NCBI GenBank assembly: GCA_029339505.1
Contig: JAQISU010000118.1
Coordinates: forward strand, 4,818,501 to 4,882,500
Reading direction: 5' to 3'
Source of the DNA: Unio delphinus
Taxonomy: Eukaryota; Mollusca; Bivalvia; Unionida; Unionidae
DNA length: 64,000 nt
A program made the translations under genes and the position numbers. How positions within the stretch are numbered: the first letter of the stretch is position 1; each line of letters begins with the position of its first letter. The notes beneath the pieces were generated by a model. That model was not told where the DNA came from. It worked only from the letters and a program-made list of their open reading frames with translations, and did not search any database. This document shows, piece after piece, positions 25,670 through 38,200 of the stretch.

Positions 25670-26940
25670 TTACTGCAATTAGGGTCTTAATTTGATCTTT
25701 AATTTGTTTTAGTTTTTTATTTAAACGAGGTTTATTACCAGTTTGGTTTACTACATCCATTGTGCTATTTATTGCTTTTAAGATTTTGTTTATTTCTACT
25801 TCTAATTTATCTTCTAAGTGTGCCTTATTTGTGTGTTCTAGGTTTTTTGTTCTACAGAGTTTATGTTTTTTCCTTGCTGTGCCATAGTCTACCAGGTTAC
25901 TTTCCATGTAATCTATAATTTCTTTTTCTCTAATTGTGGCCGGACATAGTGGGGATTTCACTGGGTGGGCCCCTTTACATTGGGCGCATTTAGGTTTTAG
26001 TCTTAAGCATTCTCCCTTATGTGCCCCTCCACAATTACTGCATTTGGTTGGGAGTTTACATTTAGTGGTATAATGGCCCCAGTGTTTACAATTTGAGCAG
26101 AACCTGGGTTTATTTGTGTATGGTTCTGTCCTATATTGGGATCCTGTGGTACCAATTTGAATAAGTGGCGGCAATGGGGTTTCCGATTCTAACACTGTGA
26201 TTGTGCATTTGGGGCCCCTATTACCTATCCTGTACGTTTTGGAGATGCTATTGCCACCTTCTGTTAATTTTTTGTTCAGCGTGTTGGTGTCCCACTGTGA
26301 CATTGTCCCTGTTAGCTTTAGCACCGCTTTAAATTTAGTGGGTGGCGGTAGTGGGGAGTTGTGAGTGGGTTTGCCTTTTTCTGTGGTATTTCTGCGCGGG
26401 ACCGTCATTTTGTACGGTTTGGTTACCTGTATTGGTATCCCGGCTAGGGTATCCATTTCTAGATACTTTGCTGTTTGTTGGCTGGTGCTACAGTGCAGTA
26501 TTATATAGTTGGTGTTTGGTCTGATAATTTTGCATGAGCCTGTATGTATCCTATTTATAGCCCCTGCTATGCTATTTGTGGATAGGTTAATTAATTTGCT
26601 GGAATTGCTCCTAATGTATAGTGTTAATTCCGGCCTGTGGAAAGTAGGTTTTGGCCCTATGTTAGCTGTTTTTTCCTGTGTGTTTTTGTTGGCATTGCTA
26701 GCGTTATGGTCTATTTTGTTATAATTTTGTCCCTTTGGGTTGGGGGCTGAGGTTTCCTTTGCCTTGGGTGACATTTTAGATGTTCTTGGTATTAAGCTAC
26801 TATGGGTTGGTTTGTTTGATTTGGCGGTTTGAGCATATGTTAGTCTTGTGGGGGGGGGGGGGGTGTTTTCAACTGCGTCCGCTTGGCTTTTTGGTTTGTT
26901 AATTTGAAACGTTTGGGTGGGAGTGTTTTTCACCGCGTCC
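25647..26940 (-). CDS. LINE ORF1, gag-like RNA-binding protein
   Basis: This is the downstream two thirds of a 629-aa minus-strand frame (25647-27536) whose first ~195 residues belong to an upstream RT fragment. The ORF1 part begins with two copies of an ADAV-K/E-NTP block and a Pro/Lys/Thr-rich segment. It ends with three zinc knuckles (CSNCKHWGHYTTKC, CSNCGGAHKGEC and CAQC...C). Such knuckles bind RNA in LINE ribonucleoproteins. A true ATG could not be fixed; the first in-frame Met within the gag part is in TSKMSPKAKE. The fusion with RT sequence is an accident of insertion. Confidence 0.65.
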
Positions 26941-26949
26941 GCTAAGTAT

Positions 26950-28062
26950 AAACGCTTATGTACCAGTTGGAGTGCTGTTAGGTTGATGTTAGGCTGGTTA
27001 TTTCTCCAAGGTGTGGGGTCCTTGATAAGTAGTTGTTCTGCTTGGAGTTCTATTTGATTGAGTTCTTTGCAGAGTGTGTGTATTTTGTTAGCTGGAGGAT
27101 GTGGTACCAGTCTTGAGCTAAAGGTGGTTTGACATTTACTTATTATTTTTCTGGTGGGATTGATCTCCTTATGTATTGAGATTCTACAGGCGTATCTAAG
27201 TATGTGTTCTTCTCTTCTCAGTTGTAATGGTGGTTCACATGTGAGGATTTGTAGTTCTTCCAGGGAGGAGTTCGGTAATGCACCGGTGCAGAGTCTAAGT
27301 GCTCTATATTGGATGCTGTCTAGTTCTCTAAGTGTTTCCTTGTTGGCTGAGGAATAGATCTGGCAGCCATAGTCTATCTTAGCTCGGATTAAAGATTTGT
27401 AGATCATTAACATAGTTTGCTGATCAGCCCCCCATGTAGTACCTTTGATGTTTTTAAGTATGCTTAGATCTTTTTGACATTTTTGAATAGTTTGTTGTAT
27501 GTGTGGTTTCCAGTTGATTGTTTCATTTAGTAGCATTCCCAGGAAGTGGGTCTCGTTTTGGAATTGGATGGGCTGATTCTGTATATATATAGTTTAGGGT
27601 ATTTAGGTCGTTTGTTAGTTGGGGAGAAGAGCAAGGCAACTGTTTTTATTTGGAATATTCTGAAACCCAGTTGTTGGCCCATGTGCCGTTAGTCCTTTCT
27701 GAATTTGAGTGATGTTCTTTTGACTATTCGGGTTTCCTGCTTTCCAGATACTACTGTCATCGGCAAATTGTGACAGATCAACTGGGCAATTTTTGATATA
27801 GTTGGTTAGATTGTTGACCATTAGATTGAATAGGGTTGGGCTAATCACACTTCCTTGGGGGGTTCCATTATCCAGTGTATATGTTTGGGACAAGGTCTCT
27901 CTTACTCTGGTTTTAAAGGTTCTTCCCGTAAGGAAGTTTGCTATCCAGCGGTGCATTCTTTCTGGTATGCCAAACTGGTTGAAGGGAGAGATGAGGCCAT
28001 TGGTCCAGACTAGGTCGACGGCTTTCTCTAGGTCTAGAAATATTGCTATTAGGTGTCTTGCA
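26950..28062 (-). pseudogene. 5'-truncated LINE fragment, reverse transcriptase
   Basis: Minus-strand RT pieces related to the neighbouring LINE: FLDLEKAVDLVWT near 28,040-28,010, GTPQGSVISP and SQFADDSS in the frame 27615-27956, then the thumb region in 27,536-26,950 (GTTWGADQQTM, LDYGC-type block, LRREEHILRYA). At least one frameshift separates palm and thumb near 27,540-27,615. It stops at 28,062, where unrelated sequence begins. It lies upstream of the near full-length copy and may be the near arm of an element that copy inserted into. Confidence 0.75.
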
Positions 28063-28814
28063 TATCATCTTTCTTTGTCATCATTTTTTCAGCTTTCTTT
28101 ATTTGCCCCACTTTACAAAACTCTTTTGTAACTAGATACCTCCCATTTATGTTCAAGCCTTTCCACGAAATAGGCTACATCCACCATTCAGTAAAAACGT
28201 TCTTTTAAATTGTTGAATAAATTCATCTTCCTATGTCAACGCTGGTTAGCCAGACTGACGAAGCACGGACGTGAAAGAAAAATATCCCTTGTATTCATTT
28301 CACATAGTAATAGTATATACTATCCATACAAATGTAACTAACTCAAAATATTTACTGTCAAAGAACCAAATTCTACTAATTACATACAGGAAGGAGCAAA
28401 AACAAACATGAATTCCTATTCACATAGCACCACAATAAAATTGTATCCACACACGGGAAGGACCAAAAAAAAATAGAAAATCAACACACGACTAGAGGAT
28501 AAAACAAAATCCAAATATACTATCCACACACAAGGGAGAAAAACAAGCCCCAAATATACTATCCAATCAAACGTTCGCAAATGCATACAAACATACTCTT
28601 TTATCCACATATACGTACGTGAACACATACGAACACACACACACACATACAATCACATCAGAAAAGTAGTCAGTGTTTATAATCACACTACTCTACACTC
28701 ATACCAAGGAGCTTTGGTTAGCCCAGAAAGGGCTGTTCTTTTAACTTTAGATGCACCTGCTAATGGTTAAATCTCCCGGGTCTGGCACCACAGATACAAC
28801 GACAACTCCAATCA
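28063..28814. other. No gene seen
   Basis: Non-coding. It holds 'agcacggacgtgaaRgaaaa' at about 28,262, repeated at about 29,285, and a small inverted repeat AGCCC-agaaa-GGGCT near 28,717. A diverged pair of blocks 'aatatactatcca' lies near 28,513 and 28,553. Confidence 0.4.
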
Positions 28815-29195
28815 TTATCCCAATTCACAGTTGTGGTTGGGAGGCCAGAGGGGGGATTGACTGGCTTCAGTCTTGTTGTCTTCGCTTTCAGGAGCATTGA
28901 AGACTTCCCTTTGTATTCTCCTATTCCACACTCTAGGATGCTGTACTGGTACTGGTTGTGGTGCTACCACAGGATGCAGTGCTGGTAGTGGCTCTGGTGT
29001 TTGTCTTTGTGGGGGAGTCCTCACCTCACGTTTAACTTCATACAACGGTCTCAGCATAAGGTGAGGTAGGATCCTTTCTTTATTTGATCTCTCGTCTTGC
29101 TTCTTTCCCTCATCCTCCACTTCACGTCTGACACTTTCCCAGATTGCCTCCTTGGCCAGCTCGTCCAAGATGTGCCTTGCATGCTTCAGGTGCAT
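28815..29195 (-). CDS. Possible exon: small charged, Pro-rich protein
   Basis: A 126-aa minus-strand frame. Its ATG is immediately preceded by 'ttgaatttcag', a good splice acceptor, so this may be a last exon and not a whole gene. The first ~50 residues are charged and helix-like (HLKHARHILDELAKEAIWESVRREVEDE). Residues 55-90 are rich in Pro, Val and Gln. No family recognised. Composition is more balanced than in the surrounding DNA, which argues for real coding. Whether host or transposon cannot be told. Confidence 0.35.
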   Translation of the reverse strand: MHLKHARHILDELAKEAIWESVRREVEDEGKKQDERSNKERILPHLMLRPLYEVKREVRTPPQRQTPEPLPALHPVVAPQPVPVQHPRVWNRRIQREVFNAPESEDNKTEASQSPLWPPNHNCELG

Positions 29196-29596
29196 CTGAA
29201 ATTCAAGTAATTTAGTAATTCTTTTTTTAGTTGATGAATCAGCGACGAGTAGCTAGACTGATGCACGTTTTAGCTTTAGGTCAAGCACGGACGTGAAGGA
29301 AAACATCCCATGAAACCAAAATTCACATATGGTTCATATGATCACCAAAAGGCATGGAACGCACGAACCTAAAATAAACACTCACTCCATTTTTTAGCTT
29401 ACAAACACTAATTACAAACACAAGCACAAACACAGACTATTTGACAAATTACGGAAAGTGCTTAAAGACACACTTTTAAAAATAAAAAAAACCAGCATAC
29501 ATTATGCAATTGAATTTTTATATTTTTTCTAGAGTATTTGGGCTAGCCCTGAAAAGAAATGTTTTTGCAGACGGGAAGCTATGGCAATCTTTTATT

Positions 29597-30789
29597 CTAA
29601 GGTTGCGTCCCCGTCTGGCGGCAGGCTTCACCATACAGCATGATATTCACCGTCTTGTCCAGCACTTTTGCAAACTGAAGTTCCACAAACATTTGGCCGG
29701 ATTTATTAGGGTTGAAATGTGCTACGTCGCTGCCTTGGTCTGGAGAGAAATCAAAAGCCCACAAACCGCAGCCTCCTGCATAAAGCTCGTACGTAATATC
29801 ATGACTGATGGTGGTTCCTAACTGTCCGGTACTAACTGCTTCGTACAGGAATAAGTAAGACATCAAGTAATTTTTGTTCTTAAAGTCAGGTTCGAAGGTT
29901 CGGTTACACAAGATCTTGGCATCGCGACTGACTTCGATCATGGACACGTTGAAGTGTTGAAATTTGCAAGGATATATTTTGTGGGTTCCGGTAAAGGCTA
30001 CATTCTCGACCATACCAACGAATAAACGTTTGGGTAATGGGTAAATGTTCTTAGAACAGATGATCTTCGATCATGGATCATGGATCGCTGACTTCTAGAA
30101 ATGGTGAAAGTTTTCACTTCCACATGTCGTATCAGATACTTGGCAGCCGTTCTGATCAAAGTGTGACTGATATAGATTCCCAATTTAGATAATACTTCAA
30201 CAAGTCGTACTTAGAGTATGGCTTTCTCGATTTTGTTTTCGTAATCGGAACCATCGCCCAAAAAATGGAAATTGGTACTACTTCGATTCAGTCTCAGGCT
30301 TACATCCACACCGTTCAGCAAATACATATCTTGCAGCCACATGTCTAAATGCAAACGATCAATTTGTTCTAAAAGCTGTCCTCTTTGAAGTTTGTTTCGT
30401 CACTCTTTAAATTCATAATTCGTATCCGATAATGTCTCCAACTCTCCGGTGTCGTCAGGATCCCATAGCACGCAGGCACAAAGATGGGTGTTTTTGGTGT
30501 TTGCTACGTTTAGAGAATTTCCAGGTAAAGACGGTAAGGATAAATATTTATGCTGCTGCTGACTAGTATGCTATTCAAGTATACATCTATTCCACTGAAC
30601 AAGGAATGCATGAAATTGTTGACTGGCGCTTCTTTCTCATCGCCGTCAATTGTATTTTCAATCTTATCGAAAACATTGAGTTTCAGGTACAAGTAACGGC
30701 TGTTCAGGTCGATGTAATCTTGGGGCTCTTGTTCGATTTCAAACTCGAGCAGAACTTAATCCGTCAAGAGACGCGATGAAATTCGACAT
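29597..30789 (-). pseudogene. Polinton F54H12.2-like protein, broken
   Basis: Minus-strand pieces in order: a start near 30,789 (MSNFIASL), an IDLNSRYLYLKLNV segment and NNFMHSLFSGIDVYLN with INIYPYRLYLE (30,510-30,692), IRTAAKYLIRHVEVKTFTIS (29,998-30,183), and a C-terminal GLWAFDFSPDQGSD with FVELQFAKVLDKTVNIMLYGE (29,597-30,013). The order and wording match a protein family widely annotated as F54H12.2-like and carried by Polintons, presumably virion-associated. At least three frameshifts or stops separate the pieces. Confidence 0.65.
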
Positions 30790-31062
30790 ATTGAGATCCT
30801 TGCAAGACAAAGTTGCATCTCTCAAAAAAGCGTTTTTGCGGTTTTGTTTGTCGATGATGATATGATGGAAAAAGTTTTTGTCAAGCATCAACGCGGCATC
30901 TTTCAAGGCGTTGCATCCATGTGTCACCATTGGTTTCAACGCAGACGACACCGAAAGAAAGGCCGATTTTAACATATCTCTTAAACCATGTCCTCGTTAT
31001 CGAGTGACTCTTCGGTACACTGGATACACGAATTACGAGTCGTTAGAGAACCGTTTTCGAAA
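30790..31062 (-). pseudogene. Polinton pX/pVI-like minor virion protein, broken
   Basis: Minus-strand sequence reading FVYPVYRR, an interruption, then RGHGLRDMLKSAFLSVSSALKPMVTHGCNALKDAALML (partly in the frame 30739-30975). The Gly-rich start, an amphipathic Ala/Leu/Lys stretch and position just upstream of the F54H12.2-like gene fit a small minor virion protein of Polintons. A stop lies between the two parts. Confidence 0.45.
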
Positions 31063-31430
31063 ATAGCGCTTCACCGTGATGTTTCCTTTGGTGAATGAAA
31101 TATTTTGCCCTACATCTTTTATAGCAAGACGGTTTACTAACGGGTAAATATTGAGCATGTACAAATTCGCGGTGAATATGATAGGTTTTTCCATCTTCCT
31201 GGTAAGTGTTCGTGGAAGATTCCACTTTGAAAGGAATGACACGTATTAACAGTACGGAGGTGTGTGCCAACATGTTTTACTCCACTACATCGGAGTACAC
31301 AAAAATCAAATTGAGTCCTTCGTTCAGTTCTACAGCGGAACGAAACAACTTCTAAAATTCCATATTGCTGTTGATCTTTAGCTTGATATTCGGAGTCATT
31401 TTTGTCTCCATCTAAAGTTTCAAAATGTCA
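31063..31430 (-). pseudogene. Polinton spike-like protein C-terminus, broken
   Basis: Minus-strand pieces LNLIFVYSDVVE, then a stop, then NMLAHTSVLLIRVIPF and a tail in two overlapping frames (31043-31273 and 31033-31242). The 'YSDVVE...LLRVIPF' arrangement followed by a PVSK-type segment resembles the C-terminal part of a protein commonly found upstream of pX-like and F54H12.2-like genes. Identification rests on short motifs only. Confidence 0.4.
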
Positions 31431-32873
31431 AGATTAAAACTAATGGACAACGTTTTAGAATCAGAAACTTTCATATTTCATCAGTAGGCGACGAGCCGTT
31501 TTATTGTTCACGAGGGTGACGCTTTTGTTTACTCTATTCATGGATGTCATTGGTGTTCATAATTCTAGAGTTCTACTGTCCGAAGGGTCACTCGAGCTTA
31601 AAGGAGTGTCTAAAAGAGGAATGTTGTCATTGGAGTGATGAATGATAGAATGCTTACTGACGATGGACGCCAGACTCCGGTTGTTCCCGTTCAAGAAGTA
31701 TTTCAGAGAAGGACTGGGAATAAGGTAACCGATGCAACTGTCAGTAACATGGTCCACAATTGTTTGTCTAATTGTTTCAAACTGAAATTGGTAATGGTAG
31801 CATCGATGATACAATACACACACTAAGATTTGGTACATTCACAACGGTTGCTTTTGTAGATCTTGCAGAGAAGAACTGAGTGAAGGAGTGGTCACTGTGA
31901 TAATGGTAGCTGAGGGTGTGTTAAAGTGTATGATAATCATGTCGGTTTATAGTCGATGACTTGCAAAGTTTCGATACAAGATTCAGAACTGATTTTAACT
32001 TTTTACACCCATCGTATTCTCACGTTTCGGATTCTTCTAGCGACCACTGGAACACTTTCACATGAATCAGTCCTCTTAAATCATTCAGGTACCACTGGTT
32101 TAAAGATTGGTGACGTAATTGATGCAATTGTTCGTTGCGTTTCGCTTGTATTTTGACCAACTATCGGTAAATGCGTTCTCTGAATTTCACAGTCAAACCA
32201 CTAATGTTATCTTGTAAAGTATCCATGATCATGTCAGCCAATGTTTATACCTACGTTGATGGTCAACTCTAAATGACCCTTAGTTTTATTTAAAATCTTC
32301 TCCTAGAGCAAATGTAATGGACATAGTGAGTAAAAAAGCATTTCCACTGCCATTCATGGTAACGGTCATGAATATAAATAAAATCTTCTGATGTACGCGG
32401 TCTAAAGTGGAATAATTGGAAGAACGCAGACTTTGATCCAGAGAATCTGGACGCGTTTGTTGCCTTTTGTTTTACCTTCCTCTTGTGAATTTCTCAACAT
32501 AAACGTTCTACAATCACCAATTGAGATTTTGCTCTGCCAAGTCACTACAAAACATCCTTCTTGATCTTTGCTTGCAATTCGTTTGGTAATCCTTGAATAT
32601 TATATTTTTAATGGGGTTTAAATACTTGTCTAGCTGTTGTTCAACGTTTGACTACTAACTTAGCTGGGTTCTGTCACAGAATTAGGCCCAAAAAATAACT
32701 TGGATATGCCTGAGAACTATTTGTCTGTTTTTCGTTGTAAATACGTACAACGTTATCTAGGGTGAATAAGTGTTTTCCAGATGAAAAACGGAACTAACAT
32801 ATCTCTCGCCGGAAATCACTTGCGACGAGGGACATTATAAGCATGATATGTACGGGAATTTTACCCTGAATAT

Positions 32874-32936
<63 letters not shown>

Positions 32937-35287
32937 GGATTTAAGGAAGATCAATTTATAACCGACACACTGGTCATTCTGGATCTAGTCGAGGAGTGTA
33001 CGCTCTCCATTCTCTTCTTCTGCCATTGGGGTGAGTGTTAAATTTATATTTCATTTGATATGTGAAGCTTATTGAGTTTGTAATGTCATATCGTGTAATG
33101 ATTTATTTATAAAATCGCAGATTTAAACGTTGTGAACTTTGAATTACAAGCTGCTATTAGAGTTAAATATATTAACATATATCTAGAGATTTTTCAGAAC
33201 GCATTATTATTACCAGTTTGGTTTTATTGTAGCTGACAGTAGAGCTGAGACGAGATGGCTTAAGCTATCTAGAGCTGTCTATATGTATGTACATGTCTGT
33301 ACATGTGGTGGAGCCACGGATGTAGACGTAGCTAATTCAATGGTGCTGTATGCTGTCTGTATGTGTGTATACGTATCACTGTACATGTGGTGGATCCGTA
33401 AAAGTTGCGAGCGGCCGATACAAGTGTGGGCCAACCCAAGGACTCGGTGAGACTGTGCGTTTTATCGGTTTATGAATCGTGCGACTGTACAAGGGTCAAG
33501 ATGCATATATTTGGTCCACTTGTTGTTTCAATTGGGTACATTTTCATTTACATGAGATTATTTTGAATCTTAGTTGTATTCCAGGACATTTATGTGAATC
33601 TAACTTACAGAGCAGAACACTGAAACATATTTGAATGCATTGAGATTGTTTGAATCTTAATCGTCGTGAAAATACATGACAATTTTACAGTGCATCCTAT
33701 CACTTGAAACGTATATGAAATACATGAGGTTTCTTGAATCTGTAATTCAGATTGATATCATATTTTTGGTTTATTTTCAATGTATGAATGTTTGTATAGA
33801 GTGATTGGATCAATCGTATGTTGAGAGCTTGTGAGAATCATTATATTTATAGATCATATATTTTTCTTTACTAGTTACGTTCACAAATTTCCATCTTTCA
33901 CACATTGTGCTTGAGTTATTCATTTAATCCAAAACCAACTCCGTTTCTATTATGCAACAGGTTCATAAACGACATGGTATGCCACTTCAGTGACTATGGT
34001 CTCACTAAAAAAGGTAGTGACAGTTCCGAGACCATCGAGTGTGGTCCAGATAAGCGGAATCTTTCTGTTACCACTGGTAAAGTGACACACCGCAACATAA
34101 ACATTTGACTTTATCCCCTTCGCCAAAGTAGAAAATTCCGGCTCAGGCTAATTCTTCGGTTGTAGTTCCTGACATATTTAGGCCATTTGTCTTTGAAGGT
34201 TTGGAATTGACTTTCAATGTCGCAGTATTCAGGCAAACGCACAGGGAACGAATATTCTGTTTTCACATGTTCATTCCAAGAGGGTATATGAAATCCGCAG
34301 GTGTTTGCTCAGGGTTGGATGACATCCGTAGGGTGGTAGACGCATGGTTTCACGTGGAGGATGACATTGACCATGAAAACGAGCAGAGTCCACGATAAAG
34401 AGTGGCATCGCTTTCGCATCCACCAGGTTTGACACGCACATAATCATTTTCATGGTAGGTGTAGTGGTAGAAGTAGTCAGAATAAAGTTCTCATGATGTG
34501 ATACTGAATCGTTGAGGTCACAGCTTACAGCATCGTACTCAACTTCAAATTCCGCTACTCGATTACAAATATAACTGCATGGACACCGAAAATTTCCTGT
34601 ATGACATCTTAATGGCAACTTCCGTCGCAATGGATGGGTCTTATCCATCTACACCTAGTCACACTTGGGGAAGATATTTTTTTAAAGAATCCCCAGAACT
34701 GAATGATGTCTGTTTAAAAGTATCCATCTTTCTCGCTTGACTTTGGTAGTTACAATGAACTATCGGTCATGGACGTTGTCCATTTCAATACTTGTCGTAA
34801 TGATGTCTCGAGCTTGTACATCGTTCATTTGTATGCCTTGTTTTGGAAGTCTTCCTTTCATCTTTATGGACAGTGGTACAACCTTTTCTAAGGTACCGTG
34901 ATACCCGTACCGTGGGTGGAAAGACCATATAATGGTAAGGACAATGCGAATATATTCGACTGTGTTCCAGAATAGCTAAATCATCATAGATACATAGATT
35001 CATTCCTAAATTCAGACCACAACTGAAACACTATACTTCATATACCAATCCAGTCCAAAGTAGATAAATCATGTTCTAGCTAAAACATTCGCAGTAAATA
35101 ATCCATCCCTATTGATGGAACCTTTTTAAAACGTGTACAATCGACGAGCACAATCACAATAGTCAGGCAAGAAAACAGGAAAATGATATGCTTTGAACTT
35201 AGAGTTCACAGCGGGTCTCTCACTCAATTCATTATGTGTCGAAGTCATCCTCTCTTGTTGGTGTCTATCCTCTTGGAACCATTTTTA
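31431..35287. other. Interior of decayed Polinton; unassigned
   Basis: Many short frames on both strands (for example 34271-34648 and 34785-35003 on the minus strand), none with a motif I recognise. No Walker A for a packaging ATPase, no adenain His-Asp-Cys set and no integrase DDE set were found, so those genes are lost or too decayed. A (TC)n tract lies at 32,877-32,934. Confidence 0.45.
32877..32934. repeat. (TC)n microsatellite
   Basis: Pure TC tract of about 28 units inside the decayed Polinton region. Confidence 0.97.
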
Positions 35288-38200
35288 TTATACCGGCATG
35301 TCCATATGCGGTAAAGTGAAGTGATTGGGAAACCACACTCTGTTCTGGTATATGATTTGATACACTTTTTCCAAAGACCAACTAACGATTGGGTATGTGC
35401 GTAAACGTACAATCTTGTGCGATGCGTAGGTGGTCATTTTAAAATTTTCATCCTGTCCAGACTTCAAGGCTTCTTTCAAGTTCACCACTTGAGTGTTGTG
35501 ATAATTGAAATTCAATCCTTTCACTTTACAAACCGCATGCATTTCTCTTTGTGGGTCTCGGTATTCGTAGCTGTAATTTTTAGGACCTCCACTAGCAAAA
35601 CGTAGAATCTTGCCGACGGAATGTTCATCTGTCCAGGCTCCTAATCGGTCTACTTCGATTTTAGGGTAACAGTGACCATGCCGACCCGAAATAGATGCAA
35701 CTGTCTGCTGAGTCAAATTACAACACACGATCTCCTAACAGTTCTAATACGTCGTACAATTTTAAGCAAACACGTAAGCCTCAATGATGCCATTTCTAAT
35801 TTTGTCGGCTTCTACAAAGTCCAGTTTTGTTTCGTAATTGACTAAGACCATGTCTCCACCATGGACATCCACGTGTTTCATAAATTTGGTTTTGTCATGA
35901 ATCATCTGAAAGTAGCGGGAAGTTTCTGTCAAATATTCCGTCTTGGGTAAACACGGTCGTTGTGCAATTTTGCCCCACAACCATTTTGACATCACTTTAG
36001 CAAACGACCGCCTTACTTCCTTTTTCACCACGTGGTCAGAAAATGATGTCTTTCTGCTCCCAATATTTCTCTTTGAATTTCATTTCGTCTTCTAGAGTGT
36101 GGCACCAGGAAGGATTGGTGCTGACTTTTTGTTTCAGTTTCAAAAAGGTACCCACGTAGTCTATGTGTTGTATTTTTCTGTTTTGGTAACGTGACAACTA
36201 TCGTACGATTGTAGCAGTTTGTATCAAGATCTCTAAACAAATCCACGCTGACCATCATTCCCGTCAAGTCGCGTTATTTCAGGGTGTGCCGATAACGTCG
36301 GTCTTGCTTGCATATTTCGGCACAAGTACGACGCAAAGGAAACATCGGTTCTCCTTGTCAATGGTGAGGTAATAGTTGATGGTACAAGTCCGTGGGAGGC
36401 AAGACTTTACATTTAATCAATCCTTTGTATTGTCAATGTGTTCCATCATCAACTGCGGATACCCACATTTCCATACTTGATTTCCTTGCAGTTCTAACTT
36501 TCATTACCGCTAAAAAGTGGTCTCGTACAAATCTTCTACGGTCCGTTGTAAAAACTGATTTTGGTGTCATGTTGAGGGTAGCAAAGGGATTATCAGTAAA
36601 ATAATCAGCTGTTAAACTCGTACACGATCTTAGGGTCACAGCCATCAACCGAATACCTTCCGATGGTCCTTGCGCCTGCTTCGTTGCGAGCGTGTTGGAT
36701 CAATTTGTCTTATCTGTCGCAAAAGTAAGGTAGCCAGCGTAATGCTTTGACTGAGTATTGACATTTGACAGTGCTTGTCGTTTGATGCTTATGGAAACCA
36801 GTGTGTCTTTGTAATCGTTGGCGGTACACTAAGGAACACGCTTTGGCAAAAGTACAAGCTTATTTCAAAGGATCAATCCCACCGTGTTCCATGAAAAGTT
36901 CTCGAAATTTTCCATAGTAACTCCTCAAATTGTCCACTTTAGAACGACAAAACTTTAACAGTTCTTCCTGAACGTTGAAGGAGTCCGACGCGTGATTCTG
37001 GTACCAAGCGCGTAGAAAGATTCTCGTTGTTCGGTACACATGTTGTTGGGGTCGTAGTAGCGCTCCGCGGTCAAATGAGGTAGAACGGCGTTTTGATTGA
37101 CTTCAGTAATGAAGAATTGCGGCAAATAACCTTTGCTAATTTCTGTCATTTAAAACGTTTTATGCATTCGACTTATAGTTATGGTCAAGTAACTCATCGA
37201 ATCTTTAAACTGGACTTGTCTCACTTGCATGGAATGGATTATGGCTCCGTTAAACGTCATTTTAAGACGTTCGGTACTTTGTTCCGTATAGTATCTCACA
37301 TGAAATTGTCCATCGTATCCCAAGAAAATGTGAGCCATTTCCGTGATATGGTGATGACAATCTCCGTAACGTTCGATGTCCTATTTGCTCTACGTCTCGT
37401 CGATGGGGTCTAAAATCCATTGGGCGAAATCGACTAGCGTGTTCGGTCCCCGAAAGATTTTAGTTTTTTTCCCCAGGAATCTTGCTGCAGTGAGGGAAAT
37501 GAACAAAGATAGGCTCTTGGATGCACTACTCGCACGCTCGATGTGCCACGCAGAAATTAGGAATTTGAATGACAGTCTCTTGCATGCATTCGAAACCGAA
37601 AAAGATGAAATGGCCCCTTTCTTCTGGTAGTCATCTTCCTTCCCTTGTTTGGAATGGTATTTTGGAATGTAGAATTCGTGTGCCAAGTCCACAAGTTGGT
37701 GACAAATGTAACATCTTTTCTTTCCTCGATAAACGTGTAGCTTGCCACTATTGTACGCATGTCTTGTCTCCTGTGAACCTTGTGTCTTCAAATAGGGCTG
37801 ACAAAAGTGAGCTGACAGGCTAGACAAGGAACTCTTCCTTGTCCTTCGCCCAGACAATGTTTAGAGACCAAAGCATTTAAATCTTCAATTATTGTGTTAC
37901 TCTCGATTGTTATTGCCATAGTCACTTTTAAACACAGTAATAACTATTCCAGAAATGGGGCGGTACTGGTGATGGCATTGAGATGTTCATCGTGATGATA
38001 GACGTGAATGTATTTTCTTTCTTTATATTGTTTGCCTCGAAACAACAGAGGTCTGCGTACGTCTTGAGGATGTACCTTGAATGTTTGCATTTCAGCAATG
38101 TCACAGAGTGTGTCTTTCTATAGCCCCGCTTGCTGTAACGGGAGTTCTGCTTCACTTCGTTGTTTGACTCGGTTTGATCGTTGAATATTTTTCCAGACTC

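Larger units (their letters stand above)
20351..26950 (-). mobile_element. Near full-length I/Nimb-like non-LTR retrotransposon
   Basis: Minus-strand LINE with, in order, a gag-like ORF1 with three zinc knuckles, an ORF2 with APE endonuclease, reverse transcriptase and RNase H, a 3' UTR of about 1.4 kb, and a short (TATC)n tail at about 20,352-20,370. RNase H after the RT, and the short-repeat tail, fit the I superfamily. The 5' end is placed near 26,950, where ORF1-type sequence takes over from RT-type sequence of an upstream related copy. That border was judged from the proteins, not from a target duplication. ORF2 has a frameshift, so this copy is probably dead, though only recently. Confidence 0.8.

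Noticed and set aside
28710..29560. Histone-type 3' stem-loops near 28,717 and 29,531
   Set aside because: Loop length and stem sequence do not match the conserved histone stem-loop and no histone gene is nearby.
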